In this document: positions 53,640 through 62,227 of the stretch, in pieces
Layout of the letters: the number at the start of each line of letters is the position of its first letter
Numbering within the stretch: position 1 is the stretch's first letter
Assembly (NCBI RefSeq): GCF_039710355.1
Contig: NZ_JBDKWZ010000023.1
Span: forward strand, 1 to 64,000
From: Rapidithrix thailandica
GTDB taxonomy: Bacteria > Bacteroidota > Bacteroidia > Cytophagales > Flammeovirgaceae
Reading direction: 5' to 3'
Length of the DNA: 64,000 nucleotides
The notes under the pieces: model-generated
What the model was told of the DNA's origin: nothing
What the model saw: the letters and a program-made list of their open reading frames with translations, nothing else
Database searches by the model: none
Position numbers and translations under genes: made by a program

Positions 53640-53690
53640 ATTTTTATTAATGCAATAATGTTGCATTAATAAAAATATTCCTTAAGTTTG
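53640..53690 (+). promoter_or_regulatory. Operator-promoter of the TrxR-like gene
   Basis: ATTTTTATTAATGCAA (53640-53655) and its exact inverse TTGCATTAATAAAAAT (53661-53676) form a perfect 37-base palindrome with a five-base centre. Seven bases later comes TAAGTTTG (53683-53690), a perfect -7 consensus, so the palindrome covers the -33 region and spacer. A dimeric repressor bound there would block the promoter. The leader to the start at 53794 is about 95 bases. Confidence 0.6.
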
Positions 53691-53793
53691 CCCAAGCAGG
53701 ATGCACGACCCACACCCATACAAGTCTTACCGCATAGGGTAGCTTCCCTGTAGTTAACATGTATTCATTGAAATGATTTTCTAAGATTAAAGT

Positions 53794-54702
53794 ATGACAC
53801 ATCGCAAAATTTTTGACGTCCTGATTATAGGGGGAAGCTATGCCGGGCTTTCGGCAGCTATGGCATTGGGCAGGTCTTTAAAAAACGTATTGGTCATCGA
53901 CAGTGGGAAACCCTGTAATGCCACCACCCCCCATTCGCATAACTTTTTGACACAAGACGGCATTCCTCCGAAAGAAATTGCAGCGATTGCACAAGGCCAA
54001 GTTAAAAAATACGAAACGGTTCGGTTTTACAGTGGACTTGCCGTATCCGGTACAAAAACCGGCGATGAATTTCAAATCACTACTCAAACAGGAGATACAT
54101 TTTGGGGTAAAAAGGTAGTTTTTGCGACAGGTATAAAAGACGAAATGCTTCCAATACAAGGGCTTGTAGACTGCTGGGGTAAATCCGTGATCCATTGCCC
54201 CTATTGCCATGGGTATGAATACCGCCACAAAAAAACCGGGATACTTGCCAATGGCGAATCAGCTTTCCATATGGCAAAGCTGGTCAATAACCTCACGGAT
54301 GAGTTGACACTTCTGACCAACGGACCGTCCAACTTAAGTAGCGAACAAACGGAAGCACTCCAAAAATATAAGATCCCTATTATAGAAACCGGAGTAACTA
54401 ACCTTGAACATGAAAAGGGCTGCCTCCAACAGGTCGTATTCAAAGACGGTTCAAGCATTTCTTTAGATGCCATGTATGCCAGCCTTCCATTTGTACAACA
54501 TTCGGAAATCCCTGTATCACTAGGCTGCGAACTTACCGAGCAAGGATATATTCAAACAGACCCCTTCCAGAAAACCACTGTACCGGGAGTGTTTGCCTGT
54601 GGTGACAATGCTTCGATGATGCGTTCTGTGGCTAATGCCGTGGCCTCGGGAAATATTGCAGGAGCTATGGCAAACCATGAACTGACTGAGGAACAGTTTT
54701 AA
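53794..54702 (+). CDS. Thioredoxin-reductase-like FAD oxidoreductase
   Basis: A 302-residue pyridine-nucleotide-disulphide oxidoreductase. The FAD motif is IIGGSYAGLSAAMALGRS (11-28). The redox pair is Cys135-Pro-Tyr-Cys138 (HCPYCHGYE), and the second FAD motif is VFACGDNA. The NADPH motif of true thioredoxin reductases is poorly kept (GILANGESAFHMAK), as in HcbA/GliT-like or DepH-like small oxidases. It could oxidise dithiols or act on a small molecule. It stands alone behind a strong operator-type palindrome, which points to induced expression. The repressor gene is not identified. Confidence 0.88.
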   Translation: MTHRKIFDVLIIGGSYAGLSAAMALGRSLKNVLVIDSGKPCNATTPHSHNFLTQDGIPPKEIAAIAQGQVKKYETVRFYSGLAVSGTKTGDEFQITTQTGDTFWGKKVVFATGIKDEMLPIQGLVDCWGKSVIHCPYCHGYEYRHKKTGILANGESAFHMAKLVNNLTDELTLLTNGPSNLSSEQTEALQKYKIPIIETGVTNLEHEKGCLQQVVFKDGSSISLDAMYASLPFVQHSEIPVSLGCELTEQGYIQTDPFQKTTVPGVFACGDNASMMRSVANAVASGNIAGAMANHELTEEQF

Positions 54703-54806
54703 CCATCGCATTATTTATTATAAGTAAAAATTCCTATTGGATGCTCCCTCACACTAGCGGTCGAACTGCAAATTTCAACCGCCAGTATTTTATAAAAAGA
54801 AAGATA

Positions 54807-55679
54807 TCAATCCAATAAATACGAAACAGCCGAACCGGTCACTTCTGAATAAGAATCTTTGGGAGTTGCCAGCAATACATCTGTAAACAACCCCGTCTCT
54901 TGTAAGTCTAAATAATCGATTTCCGGGTAACGTTGGCCTTTGGATAAACAGGAAGGGACAATCGATACACCCAATCCATTTCTGACAAGCTGAATGATCG
55001 AATTGATATTGTTCGACTCATGGACAATATTGGGTGTAAATCCATATTTAGCACAAATTTCCAAAAGGGAATTATGATAGTCCGGAGCATAGTCTTTATT
55101 AAAAAAGACGAATATTTCATCTTTTAGCTTTCCAATTTCACGGGTAGAATTCAACTGTATATTCTGATTGTTAAAGACCAAAGAATACGAATCTTGAAAC
55201 CAACGTTTGGAGGTTATTTTTGTAGATATCAAAGGTGCTCTCAAGATGCCCAGGTCTATCTTCCCCTGCTCTAAAGCGGCAATTTGTTTGTGGGAAGGAA
55301 CTTCATAGAGCTTAATATTCAGGTAGGGATATAGTTGAGTCAAATGTCGGATCAACTTGGAAATGGTGACCGAAAAGGTAGAGCTGATATATGCAATCCG
55401 GTACTTTCCACTGATATTTTCCGATATTTTTCTGGTTTTCAGTGTAGCGGCTTCCAAGTTCCGGATAAGCTTCCCCGCTTCTTTCTCAAAATACTTCCCG
55501 GCATCCGTCAACGTCACGGTTTTATTGTTCCTGTCAAACAAACGTGCCCCGATCTCCTCTTCCAGTTCTTTAATTTGCCGGCTTAGAGGTGGTTGGGATA
55601 TACAGAGTTTTTCGGCAGCCTTCGTAAAATTCAATTCCCGGGCCAGCGTCAAAAAGTATTTTAAGTGTCTTAATTCCAT
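54807..55679 (-). CDS. LysR-family transcriptional regulator
   Basis: A 290-residue activator or repressor with the LysR winged helix at 1-60 (ELRHLKYFLTLARELNFTKA, LCISQPPLSRQIKELE). The effector-binding domain (about 88-290) includes KYRIAYISSTFSVTISKLI and GVSIVPSCLS. It is transcribed away from the methyltransferase at 55778, with 98 bases between starts. That is the usual arrangement for LysR control of the divergent gene. An ATAC-N7-GTAT site lies two bases upstream of its start codon, which suggests autoregulation. Confidence 0.93.
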   Translation of the reverse strand: MELRHLKYFLTLARELNFTKAAEKLCISQPPLSRQIKELEEEIGARLFDRNNKTVTLTDAGKYFEKEAGKLIRNLEAATLKTRKISENISGKYRIAYISSTFSVTISKLIRHLTQLYPYLNIKLYEVPSHKQIAALEQGKIDLGILRAPLISTKITSKRWFQDSYSLVFNNQNIQLNSTREIGKLKDEIFVFFNKDYAPDYHNSLLEICAKYGFTPNIVHESNNINSIIQLVRNGLGVSIVPSCLSKGQRYPEIDYLDLQETGLFTDVLLATPKDSYSEVTGSAVSYLLD

Positions 55680-55682
55680 ACT

Positions 55683-55750
55683 ATACCTAATAAGTATTGT
55701 TTAATGACAAAATAAGTCTTTTTAAGTATTTATTGAAAGCAATACCTTTG
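55683..55750 (+). promoter_or_regulatory. LysR box and promoter for the methyltransferase gene
   Basis: ATAC-N7-GTAT (55683-55697) fits the LysR T-N11-A rule. TACCTTTG (55743-55750), a perfect -7 element, lies 28 bases before the methyltransferase start, with TTTA about 20 bases upstream of it. The box is close to the regulator's own start, so binding there could repress lysR and activate the divergent gene. Confidence 0.5.
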
Positions 55751-55777
55751 AAACAATTCATCAAAAAGAAATGAAAA

Positions 55778-56485
55778 ATGGAAAAATCAACTGTTGCGGA
55801 AATCAAGGAACGATTCGATAAGGATGTAGAAAGGTTTTCAAACCTTGAAACAGGTCAGCAAACCACGATAGATGCCCAAATCTCTTTGGAGCTTATCACC
55901 GAAGCCTCCAAAAGAATAGTACCCCAAGCTGAGAATTTGCTGGACATTGGGTGTGGAGCCGGCAACTATACCTTAAAAATGCTTTCAAAAATACCCCACC
56001 TCAATTGTACATTGGTAGATTTAAGTAAGCCTATGTTAGATAAAGCTTACGAAAGGGCCTCTCAACAGAGTAATGGAAGGATCGAAATTTCCCAAGGCGA
56101 TATCAGAGAGGTGTCTTTAAAAGACAATCACTTCGATATCATTTTAGCGGGTGCCGTATTACATCATTTGAGAGATGATGCGGACTGGGAAGCTATCTTT
56201 CAAAAACTATTCAAGGTGCTCAAGCCGGGTGGCTGCCTCATGATTTCCGACTTAATTACACAAGATACGGTACAAGTAGACCGGTACGTTTGGGAAAAAT
56301 ACGGAGATTACCTGGCTGAATTAGGCGGTCTGGATTACAAACAAAAAGTATTAGAATATATCGCCAAAGAAGACTCTCCAAGGTCCATGAATTATCAGTT
56401 GGAACTGATGAAAAAAGTAGGCTTTTGCAAAGTAGAAATATTGCACAAAAACCTCTGTTTCGGAGCTTTCGGAGGAATTAAATAA
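55778..56485 (+). CDS. Class I SAM-dependent methyltransferase
   Basis: A 235-residue enzyme with the SAM-binding motif NLLDIGCGAGNYTLKML (about 53-69), the acidic post-I motif LVDLSKPMLDKA, and the motif-IV/V strand FDIILAGAVLHHLRDDADW followed by VLKPGGCLMISDLI. It belongs to the small-molecule group with UbiE/arsenite-type folds, but no Cys set for arsenite is seen. The gene is divergent from a LysR regulator and has its own -7 element. The acceptor is unknown. Confidence 0.9.
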   Translation: MEKSTVAEIKERFDKDVERFSNLETGQQTTIDAQISLELITEASKRIVPQAENLLDIGCGAGNYTLKMLSKIPHLNCTLVDLSKPMLDKAYERASQQSNGRIEISQGDIREVSLKDNHFDIILAGAVLHHLRDDADWEAIFQKLFKVLKPGGCLMISDLITQDTVQVDRYVWEKYGDYLAELGGLDYKQKVLEYIAKEDSPRSMNYQLELMKKVGFCKVEILHKNLCFGAFGGIK

Positions 56486-56624
56486 GCTTTTTCATATCAG
56501 GGGTTATGGATGCATAACGCCTGCCCTTCTTCTTCAACGAACTCTATTCATTGAATTGCTGAAAAATATAACTTTCGTAACTTTAAACCATTTTCCGGTG
56601 AGTGAATAAAAGCATTGAATTAAA

Positions 56625-57488
56625 ATGAAAAAAATTCCGATACGATATATTGATACCAAGTCAAAAAAAACGGACTTTTCCGGTAGCTTTAACATACGCA
56701 ACCTTCAAAATTTATTTACCGGGAAAGACTTGATTCAGGAACTTCACCGGCATGACTACTTTTATCTACTTGCTTTGAAAAAGGGGAGCGGCAAACACGA
56801 AATAGATTTTACTCCCTACAAGGTTACTGATCATACAGTTTACTTCATGCGGCCCGGTCAGGTGCATCAACTCAGATTAAATGCCGATAGTACCGGATAC
56901 ATGATGATTTTCAAAGCCGGCTTTTATGACTCTCATGATAATAAATCTTATCAACACTTGCGCAAAGCAAGTAAGAACAATTATTATCAATTGGAAGCCC
57001 AAACATTCCGCAAACTGGATACTGCCTTATCGTATATTGCTCAGGAGTTCGCCAACCAAGGGGAAGGGTATCAGGATCTTATAAAAGCAAACTTGAAAAT
57101 TATCATGATCGAACTTCTCCGGCAACAAGATCAACACCCCGTGCACAATGTCACTCCCTATACACAAGAACGTCTTGAGGAGTTTTTAGCACTTTTGGAG
57201 ACCCATATCACTCAACATAAACAAGTGGCTCACTATGCAGACATGCTGCACCTTTCTCCCTATCAGTTGAATGCCATTACCAAAGCAGCGTTGGGGAAAA
57301 CCTGTTCGGAGCTGATCAATGAATATATCTTGTTAGAAGCCAAACGGTATTTGCTGGCCACGTCTAATCAAGTCAATCAAATTGCATTTCAGTTGGGTTA
57401 TGAGGATGTTTCCTATTTTATCCGGTTTTTCAAAAAGCAAACCGGTTACTCTCCCGAAGTATTCAGACATACTTTCAAAAAGGCATGA
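56625..57488 (+). CDS. AraC-family transcriptional regulator
   Basis: A 287-residue regulator with an N-terminal cupin-like sensing domain (LHRHDYFYLLALKKGSGKHEIDF, VYFMRPGQVHQL) and a C-terminal double helix-turn-helix (about 185-285: VAHYADMLHLSPYQLNAITK and IAFQLGYEDVSYFIRFFKKQTGYSPEVF). The closest neighbours are two methyltransferase genes in the same direction, at 55778 and 57662. The second, 174 bases on, could be a target. No sugar-related genes are close. Confidence 0.93.
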   Translation: MKKIPIRYIDTKSKKTDFSGSFNIRNLQNLFTGKDLIQELHRHDYFYLLALKKGSGKHEIDFTPYKVTDHTVYFMRPGQVHQLRLNADSTGYMMIFKAGFYDSHDNKSYQHLRKASKNNYYQLEAQTFRKLDTALSYIAQEFANQGEGYQDLIKANLKIIMIELLRQQDQHPVHNVTPYTQERLEEFLALLETHITQHKQVAHYADMLHLSPYQLNAITKAALGKTCSELINEYILLEAKRYLLATSNQVNQIAFQLGYEDVSYFIRFFKKQTGYSPEVFRHTFKKA

Positions 57489-57661
57489 ACGCCTGGTATT
57501 CACGATCAACGGGGCCCCTCATCGGAATAAAAAAATCAAAGGTATGTTCCCATTTCAGGTATGTCCTATTGAACTGCATGTTTGTCCTACCTTATCAAGT
57601 GATCAGAACACTACTTTTGAGGTAAATACAATTTATTACATACAACTTAACCCGAATCCTT

Positions 57662-58276
57662 ATGAAACAGAAATGGGATGAACGATATAAAGACCAGGAA
57701 TTTGCATACGGCAAAGAGCCAAACGTATTCTTTAAAGAATGGCTGATAAAATACGATCCGGGATCTATATTGATGCCGGCCGATGGAGAAGGGCGCAACG
57801 GTGTCTTTGCAGCACAGCTTGGATGGCAAGTAACCTCCTTTGACCAAAGTAAAGAAGGGCAAGCCAAAGCCTTACAGCTTGCCTGGGAAAAGAATGTGAC
57901 GCTGATGTACGAAGTGGGTGATTTTGAAAATCTTGCCTTTGAAAAAGACTCTTTTGATGTTATCGGGTTAATTTACGCTCACTTTCCGGCCGAAAAGAAA
58001 TCCGCTTTCCATCAAAAACTAAGCAATTACCTCAAGCCAGGAGGCCTGGTAATTTTCGAGGCATTCAGCAAAAGTCATTTAACATTCAGAGAGGCAAACC
58101 CAAGAATTGGCGGCCCCAACAAACTGGAAGACTTATTCTCTGAAGAAGAACTTCAAGACGACTTTAAGAATTTTGAGGTACTCAAACTCGAAGAAGAAGA
58201 AATCCTTTTAAACGAAGGGAAATATCATAACGGTAAAGGCTCAGTGATTAGGTTTGTCGGAAGGAAACGCGGGTAA
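57662..58276 (+). CDS. TehB-like class I SAM methyltransferase
   Basis: A 204-residue methyltransferase with the TehB-type start WDERYKDQEFAYGKEPNVFF. Motif I is ILMPADGEGRNGVFAA (about 36-51), followed by VTSFDQSKEGQAKALQLA and YLKPGGLVIFEAFSKSHL. Members are linked to tellurite resistance or to methylation of thiols. A nested hairpin follows 43 bases after the stop. It may be under the AraC regulator upstream. No tellurite gene partner is present. Confidence 0.9.
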   Translation: MKQKWDERYKDQEFAYGKEPNVFFKEWLIKYDPGSILMPADGEGRNGVFAAQLGWQVTSFDQSKEGQAKALQLAWEKNVTLMYEVGDFENLAFEKDSFDVIGLIYAHFPAEKKSAFHQKLSNYLKPGGLVIFEAFSKSHLTFREANPRIGGPNKLEDLFSEEELQDDFKNFEVLKLEEEEILLNEGKYHNGKGSVIRFVGRKRG

Positions 58277-58318
58277 CAAGAAGAGCGTTTCAGTTAACCT
58301 CCCAAAACATGAATTTGA

Positions 58319-58406
58319 TGAATGAGTGAATCATTAAACGTAGGTAAAAAGAATACACTTTTCACAAATTGAAGTGCCTACCTACTATTGCACTTTCACT
58401 CATTCA
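58319..58406. repeat. Triple nested inverted repeat
   Basis: TGAATGAGTGAA (58319-58330) pairs with TTCACTCATTCA (58395-58406). Inside, GTAGGTA (58340-58346) pairs with TACCTAC (58379-58385), and inside that CACTT (58356-58360) pairs with AAGTG (58372-58376). The three stems are in register, giving an extended 88-base hairpin after the methyltransferase gene. Terminator, structured RNA or folded MITE are all possible. Confidence 0.6.
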
Positions 58407-58538
58407 CTTAGAACATCTCGTTGACGGAGCACTAAAGGACGGTTGCATACGGTGTAAAGTGCGAGGAAGCCATTGATAGTTCTTTTTACTTCGCCCGATA
58501 TACTCCAAACCAAGCCAGGGCAAATGAATAGTGATTAC

Positions 58539-58709
58539 CTATGCTCGTTCGGAATAGCATTGTTCCAACAGTCGACATCTGGTATAAATGGCTTTTTCAA
58601 AATCAATATCCCATTGAGTTCCCCACTCAGGTTTTGCAATCAACAATGGCGGATGAACAGTGTCCGCTAAATGTTTGATGGCTTTGTCAAGTAGCAAGTT
58701 AAGGTTCAT
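58539..58709 (-). CDS. Small hypothetical protein (56 aa)
   Basis: An open frame on the minus strand from ATG (58709) to TAG (58539) encodes MNLNLLLDKAIKHLADTVHP, then LLIAKPEWGTQWDIDFEKAI and a Cys-containing tail ending in CYSERA. The amino-acid composition and codon use look real, and the frame has no rival on the other strand. No family is recognised. It could be a small gene of its own or the surviving end of a larger one. The remainder of the 58277-58987 gap holds the nested hairpin and no other gene. Confidence 0.4.
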   Translation of the reverse strand: MNLNLLLDKAIKHLADTVHPPLLIAKPEWGTQWDIDFEKAIYTRCRLLEQCYSERA

Positions 58710-58987
58710 GCAATAACCTACTCATATACCCTCCCGTTATAACATGACAGGAGGGTCGGATGAACACAACGCTACAGGGATGAACAATTCACCGGTTAGC
58801 TCTTAATGGCAAGGTTTTAACCTTTATATACCTTATCAGTCATTTTTTATTTATAATTGCAATTTCTGTTACAACCTCTGGGAAGAAATAAAGGAAAGGA
58901 TTGCTAAATAAAAATCCGCCCCTGTCTCTTTTATTGTAATGTAAGCGTAACAGCATTTGTACATGTTAAATACTAATAGACAAAAGG

Positions 58988-59974
58988 ATGAATCACTTTC
59001 CGGCAATCAGTTCCACACTCTCCCCCGTAGCTCTCGCACAACGTTTAATTGAGCTCTACGGATTTAGTGAAAATACCACCTGTAATGTACTTAGACTGGG
59101 AATAAATCATACATACCTCATCACCGATGCTCAAGAAAAATACGTCTTAAGAGTATATCACCTGCACTGGCGTACGGAAGAGGAAATTATGGCAGAACTG
59201 GAACTCTTAAACCTGTTGAAGGCAAACGATATCTTAGTATCTTATCCGATCCGCGACAAAAAATCAGCCTATATCCAGCGGTTCAATGCATGGGAAGGTG
59301 AAAGGTTGGCAGTCGTATTCTCGTATGCCCAAGGACAAACAGTTCGGAACCCCTCCGATAAAACCTGTTTCCAGCTTGGTCTTGAAATGGCGAAAATGCA
59401 TCGGGTTACCACCGGAAAAAAATTAAACCGGAAAACCTATAATGCTCAAACCCTCGCAGGTTGGGCTTTCCAAGCTTTAAAAGAGCGGTTTCCCATGTCT
59501 CTGAAAGAAATGCAATATATTGACAGGGCAAATTCAATGATTGCATCTCAATTTGCACAAGCTGATTTAAATCAAATCAGAACCGGAGCCGTTCACCTTG
59601 ATGTATGGTATGACAATATGAAAATTAAAGACGAATCGGAAATCACGATCTTTGACTTTGACAATTGCGGAAATGGCTGGTTACTTCTGGACATTGCTTA
59701 TAGCCTGATGCTTTTGTTTAAAAATGAGCCCAACAAAGAAATTTTCAATCAAAAAATGAATCGTTTTTATCAAGGGTATCAATCCATATCGGGTATAAGC
59801 CAAGAAGAAAAAAGAATGATTCCCTATGGCGGACTGGCTATTTGGCTGCACTACTCAGGGATTCACGCCCAAAGATTTGACGATTTTTCAAATATTTTTT
59901 TAAGTGAAGATTTTTTGAAATATTGGATCGATACGGTAAACCACTGGATGGTATTTAACGGAATCGAAATATAA
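58988..59974 (+). CDS. Aminoglycoside-phosphotransferase-family kinase
   Basis: A 328-residue small-molecule kinase of the APH/choline-kinase fold. The catalytic loop is HLDVWYDN (His203, Asp205, Asn210) and the metal-binding motif is IFDFDNCGNG (Asp223, Asp225). The N-terminal lobe has LRLGINHTYLITDAQEKYVLRVY, with Lys51 and Val53 near the ATP site. It is similar to homoserine-kinase II-like and antibiotic-modifying enzymes, so drug resistance cannot be assumed. A motif upstream (58823-58860) is shared with the 2H phosphoesterase gene. The YARHG protein follows 66 bases later. Confidence 0.85.
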   Translation: MNHFPAISSTLSPVALAQRLIELYGFSENTTCNVLRLGINHTYLITDAQEKYVLRVYHLHWRTEEEIMAELELLNLLKANDILVSYPIRDKKSAYIQRFNAWEGERLAVVFSYAQGQTVRNPSDKTCFQLGLEMAKMHRVTTGKKLNRKTYNAQTLAGWAFQALKERFPMSLKEMQYIDRANSMIASQFAQADLNQIRTGAVHLDVWYDNMKIKDESEITIFDFDNCGNGWLLLDIAYSLMLLFKNEPNKEIFNQKMNRFYQGYQSISGISQEEKRMIPYGGLAIWLHYSGIHAQRFDDFSNIFLSEDFLKYWIDTVNHWMVFNGIEI

Positions 59975-60040
59975 TGCATCTGTTGCCCGGAGAAAAATCC
60001 GGCTTCATTCACCTTATCATGAGTATAAACTTTCAAGAAT

Positions 60041-61153
60041 ATGAGAATTCTATTTTTATTTTCGTTCGTCCTCACAGCTGCTTTGGCAAAAGCCAATGAC
60101 GGGGCGTATTATGCATCGGGAAACCACCTGATTCCGATAAATGAAACTACGGTTTCGGTAAGTAAAGAAGTGTTGAAAATAGAACGGGTCCATGAGGATT
60201 ATATCAAAGTGACAGTGGATTATATCTTTCATAATCCGGGGGCTGTAAAAGATATTTTAGTAGGTTTCGAAGCACCCTCGCCCAATGGTGATGTTAACGG
60301 AACACCTAAAAACGGACGCCATCCTTATATTGAAAATTTCAAGGTAATCATGAATGGCGAGGAACTGTCCTATAAAGTGGCGATGGTACAAGACGATGCC
60401 TATTATCAAAATGAGCAAATAAAATCCATTTCTGTTCAAAAGGCTATGGGAGATACCTTTAACCCCAATGAACCGGATTTTTATTATGTCTACCATTTCA
60501 ACACAAATTTTCAACCCGGGACAAACACGATAAAACACGAATATCAATTCAAAGTGTCCGGATCGGTCGATTTGGCTTATGACTTTCATTATATCTTAAC
60601 TGCAGCCAACCGGTGGGCCAATCAACAGATAGATGATTTCACTCTCATTTTGGATCTTGGAGATTTTACCGACTACAATATCAGTCAAACATTTTTCACC
60701 GGGTTTGAGTATTGGACGGGAGCAACAAAATTTATGGACGGGACTCCTCTACCCTACTCGGAAACCGAAACCCAACCCTTAAGAGTCATTACCAACGAGG
60801 CAACAGTGGTTTTCAAAAAGAAAAATTTCAAGCCGGTGGACGAATTATACATTTACTGTAAAAGAAATACGCAGTCCCTTCAAACCCAAACCTTTGACCA
60901 TACAAAACTAATGCTCCCTTATAATGTGGCCGATTTCAAACACTTGATGAATGCAAGTAATGAAAATGCCTTCAAAATTTTGAGGAACTTACCCTTTGCC
61001 AGAAGAGGCTATATTTTTAAAAATGAATTGATACAAAAGTATTTTGAGTCCTTAGAGTGGTACCAACCCAATCCTTCATATCAGGCAAATGTTGATCTTT
61101 TTGGGAAAGAGGAGAGAGAATGGCTACTCGCTATGAAAGCAGCCAATCGTTAA
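60041..61153 (+). CDS. Secreted DUF4424-like protein with C-terminal YARHG domain
   Basis: A 370-residue exported protein with a signal peptide (about 1-18) and a beta-rich central domain that starts YYASGNHLIPINETTVSVSKE. This resembles the DUF4424 family. The last 60 residues (LRNLPFARRGYIFKNELIQK, YFESLEWYQPNPSY) match the YARHG domain, a short peptidoglycan-region-associated extracellular module. The role is unknown; a cell-wall or signalling-bound function is likely for YARHG proteins. The start follows a kinase gene closely and both may be one transcript. Confidence 0.8.
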   Translation: MRILFLFSFVLTAALAKANDGAYYASGNHLIPINETTVSVSKEVLKIERVHEDYIKVTVDYIFHNPGAVKDILVGFEAPSPNGDVNGTPKNGRHPYIENFKVIMNGEELSYKVAMVQDDAYYQNEQIKSISVQKAMGDTFNPNEPDFYYVYHFNTNFQPGTNTIKHEYQFKVSGSVDLAYDFHYILTAANRWANQQIDDFTLILDLGDFTDYNISQTFFTGFEYWTGATKFMDGTPLPYSETETQPLRVITNEATVVFKKKNFKPVDELYIYCKRNTQSLQTQTFDHTKLMLPYNVADFKHLMNASNENAFKILRNLPFARRGYIFKNELIQKYFESLEWYQPNPSYQANVDLFGKEEREWLLAMKAANR

Positions 61154-61302
61154 GCACTTGAGCAAAACTAACATTTTGCTCTTCAATGCTTTTCTAGTCA
61201 TATACTTTACCTTACCGCAAAAGACAATAAATAATTGATGATTACTACCAAAATTCACTTATATTTAATACAGTGTATTTTTGATAAAAAAACATAATCA
61301 TC

Positions 61303-61875
61303 ATGCAAAAAGCGGATAAGGTTGAGTTATTAAACTTACTTCTCAATACCGAAATTGTAGAGCCTTACTACTCAGCGTTTTTACTTGCTGAAGATTTGAT
61401 CGATTTTCTGTTCCGGAATAATTTTTTCATGCGACTAGATTGGAGTGGAGAAGATGAAGACGGGGAAGTTATCCGCTTTTTACAGGCATATATCGCTAAG
61501 AATTTTAACGAAACCATAGAATTGAAGGGAGAGGACGTGTATAAAGAGATAGAAGAGAAATGTTATTACGGAACATTGAAAAGAGGCGATGCTCCTTTGA
61601 TATTATTTGAGGAACTGGACAAACAATTAATCCAAAAAGGGTATCAATTATTGTTTTTGCCCACGGGGACAGATGAATATACCTTTACCGTAGTGAAGCA
61701 AAAAAACTTCAACAAATTATTGCAACTTAAGACGGTTGAATTTGAAGGTTACCCAAAAGGTAACGATGACCTGCAAGTAATAGAATGTTTGAAATGCGGG
61801 GCCTTATATTTCCCTGAATCGGGAGATAATCAAGATATTACCTGTGATTGTGGAAATGTAATAAAGGTTATATAA
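61303..61875 (+). CDS. DUF6630-like protein with C-terminal zinc-ribbon-like cysteines
   Basis: A 190-residue protein. The first 150 residues (FMRLDWSGEDEDGEVIRFLQ ... LILFEELDKQLIQKGYQLLF) resemble the DUF6630 family as I recall it. The C-terminus adds CLKCGALYFP and CDCG, four cysteines that could bind one zinc. DUF6630 proteins are often placed among immunity or SMI1-like sets, without proof. It stands alone between the YARHG gene and a hairpin leader. Its function is not known. Confidence 0.6.
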   Translation: MQKADKVELLNLLLNTEIVEPYYSAFLLAEDLIDFLFRNNFFMRLDWSGEDEDGEVIRFLQAYIAKNFNETIELKGEDVYKEIEEKCYYGTLKRGDAPLILFEELDKQLIQKGYQLLFLPTGTDEYTFTVVKQKNFNKLLQLKTVEFEGYPKGNDDLQVIECLKCGALYFPESGDNQDITCDCGNVIKVI

Positions 61876-62227
61876 TCCCATATGGCCTGGAAAATACTGA
61901 CAGCTAAAAAATTAATTTTACGCATTCGGATTGAAATTTAAAAAATATGATAGGTATTAACAAGGCCCCTCTCAAGAAAAACATAAACCGGAATACCAGC
62001 CAGAATTAATTATCCTCATACCCTCTACCGTTATAGTCAAACAAACTATATCGCTTCGTTGGCGTTTTTCCTGGATTTAAAGTTGGTCAGACTTTTTCCC
62101 TTGTGAAAATTTATATATACCTTAAATCAAACAATCATTTATAATTGCGGAATAGCATAAAGAAGAAATCCCGTATATGTATTCCCCTATCCTTATACAC
62201 ATACGGGACTTGATGTATGACTAAAAA
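61876..62227. other. Intergenic leader region before the 2H phosphoesterase gene
   Basis: This 352-base gap contains a motif shared with 58823-58860 (TTTATATATACCTTA, then CATTTATAATTGC, about 62109-62148) and a strong hairpin at 62170-62207. No gene is seen. Confidence 0.4.
62170..62207 (+). promoter_or_regulatory. Hairpin in the 5' leader of the 2H phosphoesterase gene
   Basis: CCCGTATATGTAT (62170-62182) and ATACACATACGGG (62195-62207) pair at 12 of 13 positions over a 12-base loop. It ends 20 bases before the ATG at 62228. It might hide the ribosome entry site or act as an attenuator. It is a single copy in the window. Confidence 0.45.
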
